From Lentimicrobiaceae bacterium (GTDB lineage Bacteria; Bacteroidota; Bacteroidia; Bacteroidales; P3): a stretch of 47,563 nucleotides of DNA. The notes under the pieces are model-generated. The model saw nothing but the letters and a program-made list of their open reading frames with translations, was not told the origin of the DNA and searched no databases. Made by a program: the position numbers and the translations under genes. This document shows, piece after piece, positions 8,061-15,649 of the stretch (position 1 is its first letter; each line of letters begins with the position of its first letter). Location of the stretch: assembly GCA_022510485.1 (NCBI GenBank), contig JAFLTI010000014.1:1-47563 (forward strand), written 5' to 3'.

Positions 8061-8098
8061 TAAAGAAAAGGGTGCCGAAAACAGCATTTCCGGCACCC
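8061..8098 (-). terminator. Rho-independent terminator after the DUF1015 gene
   Basis: GGGTGCCG (8070-8077) pairs with CGGCACCC (8091-8098), extended by AAA/TTT across one bulged C. On the minus strand the stem is followed by TTTTCTTTATT. It lies 21 bases past the stop of the DUF1015 gene. Confidence 0.75.
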
Positions 8099-8119
8099 CG
8101 TACGTTGCTGGAGGGTGGA

Positions 8120-9373
8120 TTATACCAATTCGTGGATTACCAGACCCGAACGCAATTTGGGTTCAAACCAAGTGGTCTTGGGAGGCATGATGTTGCCGCT
8201 GTCGGCAATGTCGATAATCTGCTTCATGCTTACCGGATAGAGGGCAAAAGCCACCTTCATCTCTCCGTTATCCACACGGCGTTTGAGTTCGCCCAAACCG
8301 CGTATACCGCCTACAAAGTCGATACGCTTGTCGGTACGCAAATCCTTTATGCCCAAAATCTTGTCAAGAACGAGATTAGAAAGGATTGTAACGTCGAGAA
8401 CACCGATGGGGTCGGAATCGTTAAAGGTTCCGGGCTTGGCGTTGAGTTTGAACCAATGACCGTCTACATATACGCTGAACTCGTGCAGGCAGGAGGGTTT
8501 GTAAATTTCGGTGCCCATATCCTTTACTTCAAACGATTCACCGAGGGCGGCGATAAACTGATCTTTCGTCAAACCGTTCAAATCCTTTACCACGCGGTTG
8601 TAGTCGATAATATTGAGCTGGTTGTCGGGAAAGATTACCGTCATAAAGAAATTGTATTCTTCCTTACCGGTATGGTTGGGGTTGTTTTCTTTCTTTTCCT
8701 GACCTACCAAAGCGGCGGCGGCACTACGGTGGTGACCGTCGGCGATATACATGGCAGGAACGTCTTTCTTAAACAGTTCCACCAATTCGGCAATAATTGC
8801 CTTGTCGTCGATTACCCAGAAACGGTGGCCGAATCCGTCTTCTTTAGCCACGAAGTCGTAGAGAGGCTTTTGAGCGGTGATGCCGGCAACGATTTCATCG
8901 ATGCGCTTAACGGCAGGGTAGGCAAAGAACACCGGTTCCACATTGGCGTTGGTAATGCGCACGTGTTTCATACGGTCTTCTTCCTTGTCCTTGCGGGTAA
9001 GTTCGTGTTTCTTGATAATTTTATTAATATAGTCTTCACTGGCGGCACAGGCAACGATACCGTATTGCCATTTCTTGAGGTCCATGCTCTGGGCATAGAT
9101 ATAGAGCTTTTCTTCCTCATCTTTTACCAACCAGCCGTTGTCTTTGAATTTGTTGTAGTTGTTAACCACCTGCAAATACACTTCGGGCGAATGTTCGTCG
9201 GTGCCTTGGGGCAGGTCTATTTCGGCTTTGGTTACATGAAGCAGGCTGTACGGATTGCCTTCACATTCCTTACGGGCTTCTTCGGAATTGAGCACATCAT
9301 AAGGACGGCTCGCCAATTTTTCTACAAGGTCTACAGGAGGTCTGAAACCTTTGAACGGTTTGATGATAGACAT
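8120..9373 (-). CDS. DUF1015-family protein
   Basis: Protein of 417 residues, full length for DUF1015. Family marks include the N-terminal PFKGFRP and 'SRPYDVLNSEEAR', 'HVRITNANVEPVFFAYP' in the middle, and the conserved YIADGHHRSAAA (ADGHHR). The family resembles a ParB/sulfiredoxin-like nuclease or kinase fold in its ADGHHR region, but I know of no proven reaction; in other bacteria it often lies beside serine biosynthesis genes serA/serC, which are not present here. No signal peptide or membrane segment. It has its own terminator downstream and starts divergently from the DNA glycosylase gene, 147 bases away. The long frame on the opposite strand (8072-9511) is a shadow. Confidence 0.9.
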   Translation of the reverse strand: MSIIKPFKGFRPPVDLVEKLASRPYDVLNSEEARKECEGNPYSLLHVTKAEIDLPQGTDEHSPEVYLQVVNNYNKFKDNGWLVKDEEEKLYIYAQSMDLKKWQYGIVACAASEDYINKIIKKHELTRKDKEEDRMKHVRITNANVEPVFFAYPAVKRIDEIVAGITAQKPLYDFVAKEDGFGHRFWVIDDKAIIAELVELFKKDVPAMYIADGHHRSAAAALVGQEKKENNPNHTGKEEYNFFMTVIFPDNQLNIIDYNRVVKDLNGLTKDQFIAALGESFEVKDMGTEIYKPSCLHEFSVYVDGHWFKLNAKPGTFNDSDPIGVLDVTILSNLVLDKILGIKDLRTDKRIDFVGGIRGLGELKRRVDNGEMKVAFALYPVSMKQIIDIADSGNIMPPKTTWFEPKLRSGLVIHELV

Positions 9374-9520
9374 GACTTTATATTTTTATGTTTGTTCGCT
9401 ACACTTCTTTGCCGTGAAAGATGCCTTTCTCCGCGCAAAGAACTTGTAAAAGTACATTATTCTATCCAATCCACGAAGAAAAAATATAGCAGTATATTTA
9501 CACTTTGTTAAAACAGCAGG

Positions 9521-10021
9521 ATGGACTACAAGTTTTCGTTTGAACCGATAGCGGGCGAGAACGCCCGCGTGCTGATACTCGGCTCCATTCCGGGAGATCG
9601 TTCCTTGGCGCAGAACGAGTATTACGGGCATCCGCAGAACCGGTTTTGGCGCGTTATGGCACGGCTTTGCGCGCAGGAAACGCCGGTTTCGTACCCCGAA
9701 AAGCGGGAAATGTTGCTCCAAAACGGCATCGCCCTATGGGATGTGGCGCACAAGGCTTTCCGCCCCGGCAGTATGGACAGCGATATCCGCGATGAAAGCC
9801 CCAACGATATTCCGGCATTGGCGGCATCCTTGCCCCAGCTGCACACCATCGCGTTCAACGGCAAGACGGCGGAACGCCTCTACGACCGCTATTTTGCACG
9901 TATTCCAAACCTGCGCTATCTGTCGCTGCCCAGCACCAGCCCCGCCAACGCCCGGTTTTCTTTGGAAAGTCTTTGCCAAGAGTGGGAGGGAATCAATCTC
10001 CGTCATTGCGTCGGTAAATGA
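9521..10021 (+). CDS. Hypoxanthine/deoxyinosine DNA glycosylase (UDG superfamily)
   Basis: Protein of 166 residues resembling the family-6 uracil-DNA-glycosylase-like enzymes (HDG), which remove hypoxanthine formed by adenine deamination. Seen in sequence: LILGSIPGDRSLAQNEYYGHPQNRFW near the N-terminus (two adjoining motifs, GSIPG and YYGHPQNRFW), NGIALWDV, and STSPANA near the C-terminus, which is the expected leucine-loop region. No catalytic Asn of family-1 type is expected in this family. It would act in cytosolic base-excision repair. Its last 29 bases overlap the end of the convergent YczE-like gene. Confidence 0.85.
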   Translation: MDYKFSFEPIAGENARVLILGSIPGDRSLAQNEYYGHPQNRFWRVMARLCAQETPVSYPEKREMLLQNGIALWDVAHKAFRPGSMDSDIRDESPNDIPALAASLPQLHTIAFNGKTAERLYDRYFARIPNLRYLSLPSTSPANARFSLESLCQEWEGINLRHCVGK

Positions 10022-10760
10022 ACCGGGCAAGACCGTAGAGATAGCGGCGAAATCCGGGACGGTATGCCAGTAGCCGTTGAAACCAGCCTATATGCCGGCT
10101 AAAAAAGCGCACCGCCATCCCCACATAAAACATGGCAAAGAGCGTTCCCGCCCCGATGATATGCCACTGCCATTTTCCAAAAAATCCGTAACAGGCAACA
10201 ATGCCGAGCAGCACGAGCAAAATATCCACGCCGATTTTCACTTTCGGAAAATCGATGCCGGTTACCCGGCTCACCGCTACGGGCAAGCCTTCGCCCGGCA
10301 TAGTAATGCTTCCGCAGCATACCTCGAGGGCAATACCGAATCCCAATACCGTGCAACCGACCACCTGCGCCAATGCCTGTTGTCCCAAAGAAACGGGATT
10401 TATCCAGTCGGTAAGGAACATACATATATCGAGCAAAGTTCCGAAAAGGAATCCGATTACCAACTGAAATAGCTGAACCCACTCGAACCGCCTGCGGAGT
10501 ACCAAAATCTGTCCGAACACCAGCAAAAAGTTCATAATGTAGGTATATTGCCCTATCGTGAGAGCCGGAACCATGCCGTCTTTGCCCGCCCGCTCAAATA
10601 CATAGGGTAACACGCTGATAACGCTGGAACCAAGCATGGAGCGTACACATAGGGCTACGCCGAGTGTCATAATGAACAACGAAACCAACAGCAACAGATG
10701 CTGCCAGCAAAAGGAAATGACTTTGTTGCGTCTTGTTTCCCTGATAGCCTGCGTATTCAT
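9993..10760 (-). CDS. YczE/YitT-like integral membrane protein (DUF6198-type)
   Basis: Membrane protein of about 255 residues with five or so hydrophobic helices. The frame is open to 10913, but I chose the ATG at 10760 (MNTQAIRETRRNKV) because the longer version would overlap the start of the divergent CMD-cupin gene and its promoter. Family features are 'LGVALCVRSMLGSSVISVLP' after the first helix, GFLFGTLLDICM, and 'CCGSITMPGEGLPVAVSR'. The basic C-terminus (RRYLYGLARFIYRRN) is cytosolic. YczE-type proteins are found widely; some have been linked to transport, but no substrate is known. Its 3' end overlaps the convergent glycosylase gene by 29 bases. Confidence 0.75.
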   Translation of the reverse strand: MNTQAIRETRRNKVISFCWQHLLLLVSLFIMTLGVALCVRSMLGSSVISVLPYVFERAGKDGMVPALTIGQYTYIMNFLLVFGQILVLRRRFEWVQLFQLVIGFLFGTLLDICMFLTDWINPVSLGQQALAQVVGCTVLGFGIALEVCCGSITMPGEGLPVAVSRVTGIDFPKVKIGVDILLVLLGIVACYGFFGKWQWHIIGAGTLFAMFYVGMAVRFFSRHIGWFQRLLAYRPGFRRYLYGLARFIYRRNDGD

Positions 10761-10832
10761 AATAAGGTAGTGCTTTTCCCGAAAAGACTTGAACGGGAGC
10801 GCGAAGATACATATTCCATAGAGAAAGATGCC

Positions 10833-10840
10833 TATATTTG
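10833..10840 (+). promoter_or_regulatory. Bacteroidota -7 box for the CMD-cupin gene
   Basis: TATATTTG fits TAnnTTTG and lies 20 bases before the ATG at 10861. Its position supports the ATG at 10861 rather than 10828 as the true start, since the upstream ATG would lie before the box. No clear -33 element. Confidence 0.45.
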
Positions 10841-10860
10841 CAGACGGAAAACGCATTTCC

Positions 10861-11685
10861 ATGAAAAAGACAATCATCCTTATCATTTTTTCTGCAATAG
10901 TTTTACAAGCCATGGCTCAACAAAAAATCATTCAGACCGCCGGACGTGACGCGCTGGGCGAGTTCGCCCCCGAATTTGCCCGTCTCAACGATGATATTCT
11001 ATTTGGCGAGGTGTGGAGCCGCAACCACTTGCTGAGCCTCCGCGACCGCAGCCTTGTTACCCTTACCTCCTTGATAAGCCAAGGCATTACCGATGCTTCG
11101 CTGCTCTATCATTTGCAGGAAGCCAAGAAAAATGGCATTACCCGCACCGAAATAGCCGAAATTCTGACCCACTTGGCGTTTTATGCGGGCTGGCCCAAGG
11201 CGTGGGCAGCCTTCCGTCTGGCAAAGGATGTGTGGAAAGAAGAGGAGGCGGTACAGGATGCCAAAGCCTCATTCCAAAAGGAAATGATTTTCCCCATAGG
11301 GGAACCTAATACGGCATACGCCCAATATTTTGTAGGCAACAGTTATTTGGCGCCGCTGTCCTCGGAACAGGTTTCGGTGGCAAACGTTACCTTTGAGCCG
11401 CGCTGCCGCAACAACTGGCACATACATAAGGCTCAATCGGGGGGAGGGCAGATGCTTATCGGTGTGGCGGGTCGCGGCTGGTATCAAGAAGAAGGCAAGC
11501 CGGCGGTAGAAATCCTGCCGGGCACGATAATCCACATTCCTGCCAACGTAAAGCATTGGCACGGTGCCGCCTCCGATTCATGGTTCGCCCATCTGGCTTT
11601 CAGCGTTCCCGGCGAAAACATAGAAAACATCTGGCTGGAACCCGTTTCCGAAGAAGAATATTCTAAATTAGAAGAGCAGAAATAG
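10861..11685 (+). CDS. Secreted carboxymuconolactone decarboxylase-like/cupin fusion
   Basis: Protein of 274 residues from the ATG at 10861. An upstream ATG at 10828 would hide the signal peptide MKKTIILIIFSAIVLQAMA, which has a good cleavage site before QQK. The mature protein has a carboxymuconolactone-decarboxylase (CMD/AhpD-like) domain with 'LRDRSLVTLTSLISQG' and EIAEILTHLAFYAGWPKAW, then a cupin domain with WHIHKAQSGGGQML, GTIIHIPANVKHWH and a downstream His-Gly pair. The H-x-H and later His are the expected metal ligands. The CMD half lacks a CxxC redox pair. CMD-cupin fusions are known in Bacteroidota, mostly uncharacterised; export to the periplasm is unusual for an AhpD-type enzyme. 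Followed by a strong bidirectional terminator. Confidence 0.85.
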   Translation: MKKTIILIIFSAIVLQAMAQQKIIQTAGRDALGEFAPEFARLNDDILFGEVWSRNHLLSLRDRSLVTLTSLISQGITDASLLYHLQEAKKNGITRTEIAEILTHLAFYAGWPKAWAAFRLAKDVWKEEEAVQDAKASFQKEMIFPIGEPNTAYAQYFVGNSYLAPLSSEQVSVANVTFEPRCRNNWHIHKAQSGGGQMLIGVAGRGWYQEEGKPAVEILPGTIIHIPANVKHWHGAASDSWFAHLAFSVPGENIENIWLEPVSEEEYSKLEEQK

Positions 11686-11770
11686 CCGCGCCCGGTATCG
11701 TCAGAAAACCGTAATTTTCGCTTATGACACCGGAAAATAAAAACAGGCTGTTGCCTTAACTTGACATAAA

Positions 11771-11808
11771 AGAAGAACGCCCCGGAAATCCGGGGCGTTC
11801 TTCTTTTG
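11771..11808. terminator. Strong bidirectional terminator
   Basis: A perfect 16-bp inverted repeat (11771-11786 and 11789-11804; arms AGAAGAACGCCCCGGA and its complement) with a 2-base centre, flanked by TTTT on the plus side and AAAA on the other. It separates the CMD-cupin gene from rpsA, which converge. Confidence 0.9.
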
Positions 11809-11829
11809 TACCGAACCCTATCGAAGGGG

Positions 11830-11912
11830 GTAAAATTGTTTTTGGAGGGAGAGATGCGAGGCGCAGTCCGAGGACTGCAACAAAGCAGGTCGCCATCCAA
11901 AACAATTTTTAC
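11830..11912 (-). repeat. Structured 3' element starting at the rpsA stop codon
   Basis: Arms of 17 bases, 11830-11846 and 11896-11912, are near-perfect complements (one slipped T). Between them is a 7-bp hairpin GCAGTCC/GGACTGC (11863-11878). The rpsA stop TAA (11911-11909) lies inside one arm. On the minus strand the first 49 bases align without gaps to the sequence starting at the stop codon of the DUF486 gene (25660-25708), 36 identical. This marks it as a dispersed element and not just a terminator. Confidence 0.6.
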
Positions 11913-13720
11913 TTATTTTTTTCGGCGGCTTCCATCGCATCCTTCAAGTTAGAAAGCGCTTCAATATCACCCAAGGTGGTCTTTTCAGACGATTCGTTGA
12001 GCTTCTTGACAGCCTTGGCGGTGTTGTCGGCGTTCTTGCGGTTTTCGTTTTCCGCTTTGGCGCGTTCTTCTGCCGCTTCTTCTTGGTGGATACGCATATG
12101 GGAAACCACGATACGTTTGTTTTCCTTGCTGAATTCGATAACCTTGAAATCGGCCTGTTCTTCTACCTTGAGGTTGGTGCCGTCTGCCTTAAGCATATGG
12201 CGGTTGGGACAGAAGCCCTCTACGCCGTAAGGCAGTACGATAACACCGCCCTTATCGTTGGCGGAAGCCACCGTTCCTTTTTGGATGCTGCCAACCGAGA
12301 ACAGGGTTTCGTAAACATCCCAAGGATTTTCTTCAAGCTGTTTGTGACCGAGGCTCAATCGACGGTTTTCAACATCGATATCCAATACGATAACTTCGAT
12401 TTTTTCGCCGATCTTGGTAAATTCTGCCGGGTGTTTGATTTTCTTAGACCAGCTCAGGTCGGAGATATGGAGCAGACCGTCGATGCCTTCTTCCAATTCT
12501 ACGAAGATACCGAAGTTGGTAAAGTTGCGGACCGTAGCCATGTGGCGCGAGCTTACCGGATATTTTTCGGCGATATGCTGCCAAGGATCCGGCGTAAGCT
12601 GCTTGATGCCGAGCGACATCTTGCGTTCGTCGCGGTCGAGGGTGAGGATAACGGCTTCTACTTCGTCGCCCACTTTAAGAAATTCCTGTGCCGAGCGCAG
12701 GTGCTGCGACCAAGACATTTCCGATACGTGGATAAGACCTTCCACACCGGGAATGATTTCTACAAAAGCTCCGTAGTCTGCCAAAACAACCACTTTGCCC
12801 TTTACCTTGTCGCCAACCTTCAATTCGGGGTCGAGCGAATCCCAAGGATGCGGGGTAAGCTGTTTCAAACCGAGCGCGATACGCTTTTTGTTTTCGTCGA
12901 AGTCGAGGATAACCACATTGATCTTTTCGTCTAACTTCACCACTTCTTCGGGGTGGTTTACACGGCCCCAGCTCAAGTCGGTGATATGGATCAACCCGTC
13001 TACGCCGCCCAAGTCCACAAACACACCGTAGGAGGTAATGTTCTTGACGGTTCCTTCCAGAACCTGTCCTTTTTCGAGCTTGGACATGATTTCGGCTTTC
13101 TGCTGTTCGATTTCGTCTTCGATAAGAGCCTTGTGCGAAACTACTACGTTCTTGTATTCGTGGTTGATTTTTACCACCTTGAATTCCATCGTCTTGTTTA
13201 CGAACACATCGTAATCGCGGATGGGCTTTACGTCGATTTGAGAACCGGGCAAGAAAGATTCGATGCCGAACACGTCTACAATCAAGCCGCCTTTGGTACG
13301 GCTCTTAACGTAACCGTTAATGATTTCCTGATTGTCGTAAGCTTCGTTGATGCGTTCCCAAGATTTGAGGATACGCGCCTTTTTATGAGAAAGGATCAAT
13401 TGACCGGTAGCATCTTCCTGACTTTCTACATAAACTTCCACTTTGTCGCCGGGTTTGAGGTCGGGATTGTAGCGGAATTCGGAAACGGGAATGATACCGT
13501 CGGATTTGTAGCCGATGTTCACCACCACTTCGCGGTTGTTTTTGGAAACTACAAAGCCTTCGATAACCTGCTGGTCGGCGATTTGTTTAAGCGTGTCGCC
13601 ATACTGTCTGTCAAGCGGGCTTTGATCGGCATCCTTTTCTTTTTCTTTTTTGATTTGGTGATGCGAAAGGGAATTCCAATCGAATTCTTCGATTCCTGTT
13701 TTAGCAAATTCGTTTGCCAT
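11909..13720 (-). CDS. rpsA: 30S ribosomal protein S1
   Basis: S1 of 603 residues from the ATG at 13720 (MANEFAKTGIEEFDW). The frame runs on to 13753, but the extra residues (MAQCMPQFFTL) are unlike S1 and fall in the leader. Six S1 RNA-binding repeats can be traced; typical marks are 'VEGFVVSKNNREVVVNIGYKSD'-type strands in the first, 'NGYVKSRTKGGLIVDVFGIE', 'GTVKNITSYGVFVDLGGVDG', KVVVLADYGAFVEIIPGVEG, 'ATVRNFTNFGIFVELEEGID' and a last repeat KGTVASANDKGGVIVLPYG. A charged C-terminal tail ends the protein. S1 unfolds and holds mRNA at the small subunit, important in Bacteroidota where Shine-Dalgarno sites are weak. The gene has its own promoter and a folded leader, and its stop codon lies in a structured repeat-like element. 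Confidence 0.97.
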   Translation of the reverse strand: MANEFAKTGIEEFDWNSLSHHQIKKEKEKDADQSPLDRQYGDTLKQIADQQVIEGFVVSKNNREVVVNIGYKSDGIIPVSEFRYNPDLKPGDKVEVYVESQEDATGQLILSHKKARILKSWERINEAYDNQEIINGYVKSRTKGGLIVDVFGIESFLPGSQIDVKPIRDYDVFVNKTMEFKVVKINHEYKNVVVSHKALIEDEIEQQKAEIMSKLEKGQVLEGTVKNITSYGVFVDLGGVDGLIHITDLSWGRVNHPEEVVKLDEKINVVILDFDENKKRIALGLKQLTPHPWDSLDPELKVGDKVKGKVVVLADYGAFVEIIPGVEGLIHVSEMSWSQHLRSAQEFLKVGDEVEAVILTLDRDERKMSLGIKQLTPDPWQHIAEKYPVSSRHMATVRNFTNFGIFVELEEGIDGLLHISDLSWSKKIKHPAEFTKIGEKIEVIVLDIDVENRRLSLGHKQLEENPWDVYETLFSVGSIQKGTVASANDKGGVIVLPYGVEGFCPNRHMLKADGTNLKVEEQADFKVIEFSKENKRIVVSHMRIHQEEAAEERAKAENENRKNADNTAKAVKKLNESSEKTTLGDIEALSNLKDAMEAAEKNK

Positions 13721-13834
13721 TAGGGTAAAAAATTGCGGCATACATTGCGCCAAACCCGGAAAGGCGTTCCGTCTGCCTTTGTTTAACTTTTTTATTATGA
13801 GACCGTACCGGGTTTAGAAACACAGTCTCTTAGA
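13721..13834 (-). promoter_or_regulatory. Structured leader of rpsA with possible pseudoknot
   Basis: On the minus strand the leader can form: stem 1, GAGACTGT with ACGGTCTC (13829-13822 with 13806-13799, one G-U pair) closing a 15-base loop; stem 2, AAAGGC with GCCTTT (13780-13775 with 13765-13760), 9-base loop; and a pairing of AAACCCGG in loop 1 (13815-13808) with CCGGGTTT directly after stem 2 (13759-13752). The last makes a pseudoknot. The start codon of rpsA lies about 30 bases further. Ribosomal protein leaders of this type often mediate feedback control. Confidence 0.5.
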
Positions 13835-13840
13835 GGGGTG

Positions 13841-13848
13841 CAAATGTA
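13841..13848 (-). promoter_or_regulatory. Bacteroidota -7 box for rpsA
   Basis: On the minus strand TACATTTG fits TAnnTTTG, with start of transcription expected near 13834. TTGG lies 15 bases upstream, closer than the usual 19-21. The box sits just past the stop codon of the upstream repeat-protein gene (13861). Confidence 0.5.
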
Positions 13849-13860
13849 ATAAAATTTTCT

Positions 13861-14271
13861 TTACCAATTAATTTTATACCAAAAAGTTTCGCGCTTGATA
13901 CGTTGGAGCATGGATTTGCGGATCGCTTTGGATAGAATCGCGAAAGCGGGAAAATAGTTTTCTAACCACGCAATGGCATCTTTATCGTTTTTAGTTGCCT
14001 GACAGAAACAGTGATAGAAAGGGGAGGGGTGTTCCTTGAGCCATTTCATAGCCGCCGGTTCATCGTCCATACCGTTGGCGAGAATCCCCATTTCGGGATA
14101 GCCGTTCTTAATGAGCCACATTATGGCCTGTTCATCGCCTAAGATGCCGTTGGCAAAGGCTGCCCATTCGGGATAGCCGTCTTTCATAAGTTTTTCCAAA
14201 AACTTGGCATCTCCCTGAACCGCTTTTTCAAAATCTTGATAGACCTCTATAGGATACTCGGTTATTCGCAT
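13861..14271 (-). CDS. Small protein of 25-residue Trp/Tyr-Pro repeats
   Basis: Protein of 136 residues, function unknown. It is built of about four degenerate repeats with an exact 25-residue period: Trp at 52, 77 and 102; Ala at 49, 74 and 99; GYP at 32-34 and 57-59; and the ANG triplet at 40-42 and 65-67. A repeat reads roughly A-I-x-W-L-x-x-x-G-Y-P-x-x-x-x-x-A-N-G. The pattern suggests short paired helices forming a solenoid, that is a protein-binding surface. The last 20 residues are basic (RKSMLQRIKRETFWYKINW). No signal peptide. It follows the radical SAM gene after 2 bases and is the last gene of the seven-gene minus-strand unit. Confidence 0.7.
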   Translation of the reverse strand: MRITEYPIEVYQDFEKAVQGDAKFLEKLMKDGYPEWAAFANGILGDEQAIMWLIKNGYPEMGILANGMDDEPAAMKWLKEHPSPFYHCFCQATKNDKDAIAWLENYFPAFAILSKAIRKSMLQRIKRETFWYKINW

Positions 14272-14273
14272 AG

Positions 14274-15098
14274 CTAAAAAAAAGCTGAAATGTTTTTTAA
14301 TCCACGGTGGCGCAAATCCTCCGCCTTTTGTTCTAATTCTGCCGCCGAAAGTTTTTGCAGGTCTTTGGCAGGCGTTTCCCTGTCCAAGCCGTAGAGCATA
14401 ACCCCTTGCGGGCGGATTAGCAAAAGTTTTTCAACGTAAGCCTCCCATTCTCTGCCCGAAGTGTTGTCGATAGCCGCCCCTTGATGCTCTCCCCGGAACA
14501 AGAGCGTTTGAACCATAAAAGGATGGGGAAACGCCTTAAGGTTCCCAATCAATCGTTCAAAATAAGTTTCCGCAGCCTCGCCCTGTGTGTAAGTTCCAAG
14601 ACGGAATCCCTTCTGTACTTGGTTTATACGCGCATACATAGCGGGCGTTCCCGCATCTAATTTCAATAGAACACGCCGGCACAGCCCCAAGGCTTCCGCC
14701 ACTTCCGGCACCTCTATGCGCGTGGCGTTTGAAATTACGGTCAGTCCCGGCGTATCTTGGGGATAATGTTTTTCCGCCCAAGCCTTTACCTTGCCCACTA
14801 TAGTTGCAAACGCAGGGTGCAGGGTGGGTTCTCCGTTGCCCGAAAAGGTTATGGAATCCGGCCTGACACCTTGCTGCCGCAATTCCGTCAAAGCCTTATC
14901 CAAGGCTTCTTCTACCGCCTCCGGCCTGGGCAACCGCTCCGGCTGGGCTTCTGCTACGGTATTCCAGCCGCACTCGCAGTACACGCAATCGTAATTGCAG
15001 ACTTTGTTCTGCAATGGCAACAGGTTAACCCCCAACGAAAGCCCCAAGCGACGGCTGCGGATAGGTCCCGTTATAATATGGTGGTGAAAGAAAGTCAT
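14274..15098 (-). CDS. Radical SAM protein of unknown substrate
   Basis: Protein of 274 residues. The SAM-cluster motif is CNYDCVYC (CxxxCxxC, residues about 34-41), preceded by RRLGLSLGVNLLPLQNKV and followed by ECGWN, which fits a COG0731-like group annotated only as Fe-S oxidoreductase. The glycine-rich SAM contact is FSGNGEPTLHP. A later SNAT and 'LLKLDAGTPAMYARIN' complete the partial barrel. No C-terminal SPASM or extra cluster is evident. COG0731 includes relatives of the wyosine enzyme TYW1, but that pathway is not bacterial, so the role here is open. It lies 2 bases after the second chromate-transporter half and 2 bases before the repeat-protein gene. Confidence 0.85.
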   Translation of the reverse strand: MTFFHHHIITGPIRSRRLGLSLGVNLLPLQNKVCNYDCVYCECGWNTVAEAQPERLPRPEAVEEALDKALTELRQQGVRPDSITFSGNGEPTLHPAFATIVGKVKAWAEKHYPQDTPGLTVISNATRIEVPEVAEALGLCRRVLLKLDAGTPAMYARINQVQKGFRLGTYTQGEAAETYFERLIGNLKAFPHPFMVQTLLFRGEHQGAAIDNTSGREWEAYVEKLLLIRPQGVMLYGLDRETPAKDLQKLSAAELEQKAEDLRHRGLKNISAFF

Positions 15099-15100
15099 GG

Positions 15101-15649
15101 TCAGTAGAGGATATAGCCTGCCAGAGCGCAGAGCAGGATGGCAAAAACAGGATTGAACTTTTTATGAAAAGAGGCGGCAAAAACCGCAGAAAAAATAATC
15201 AGGCTCTTGTAGTCTGTAAAGTTATAGGGATTCATCATAGTAAGCGCCACCGAAGCAATCAATGCCACCGACACTAATTTGAAGCCGCCTACCACGCCCC
15301 CCACGACAGGATTTTTCTTATGGCGGAGCAGAAAAGCCATCACTATCCATATTAAAAAGAGGGAGGGGAGGCAAACGGCAAAACTTGCCACGAGCGAACC
15401 GATAATGCCGGCGTACACGCTTCCGCCTGCCTCAAAAGCGGCGTGATAGCCCACGTAGGTGGCGGCATTGATAGATACCGGACCGGGAGTCATCTGACTG
15501 AGAGCCACAATATCGGCAAACTGCCCGGCATCTATCCACGCTTGGCGTTCCACCACATCGTGCTGCATAAGCGAGAGCATGGCATAGCCGCCCCCGAAGC
15601 CCAACAGCCCCTGCTTAAAGAACACCCAAAACAGAAGCAAGTAAATCAT
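15101..15649 (-). CDS. Chromate transporter family protein, second half
   Basis: Half-size ChrA protein of 182 residues from the ATG at 15649 (MIYLLLFWVFFKQGLLGFGGGYAM). The frame continues upstream to 15745, but the ATG at 15649 overlaps the stop of the preceding gene (ATGA) and starts the conserved domain. Marks are FGGGYAMLSLMQHDVVE, 'DIVALSQMTPGPVSINAATYVGY' and four or five hydrophobic helices. Paired short ChrA proteins of opposite topology act together as one transporter; chromate efflux is documented for some, but many members may carry other anions. It forms a pair with the gene at 15646-16218. Confidence 0.88.
   Translation of the reverse strand: MIYLLLFWVFFKQGLLGFGGGYAMLSLMQHDVVERQAWIDAGQFADIVALSQMTPGPVSINAATYVGYHAAFEAGGSVYAGIIGSLVASFAVCLPSLFLIWIVMAFLLRHKKNPVVGGVVGGFKLVSVALIASVALTMMNPYNFTDYKSLIIFSAVFAASFHKKFNPVFAILLCALAGYILY

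Noticed and set aside
8072..9511. 479-codon open frame on the plus strand
   Set aside because: It lies opposite the DUF1015 gene, has no recognisable domain and reads as a typical antisense shadow with long Val/Phe-rich stretches; the minus-strand gene has all family motifs.
10761..10913. N-terminal extension of the YczE-like protein
   Set aside because: It would overlap the promoter and start of the divergent CMD-cupin gene and add a Met/Phe-rich stretch unlike the family.
12083..13723. Long plus-strand frames (12083-12934, 12953-13723)
   Set aside because: They are the complement of the rpsA S1 repeats and mirror its codon pattern.
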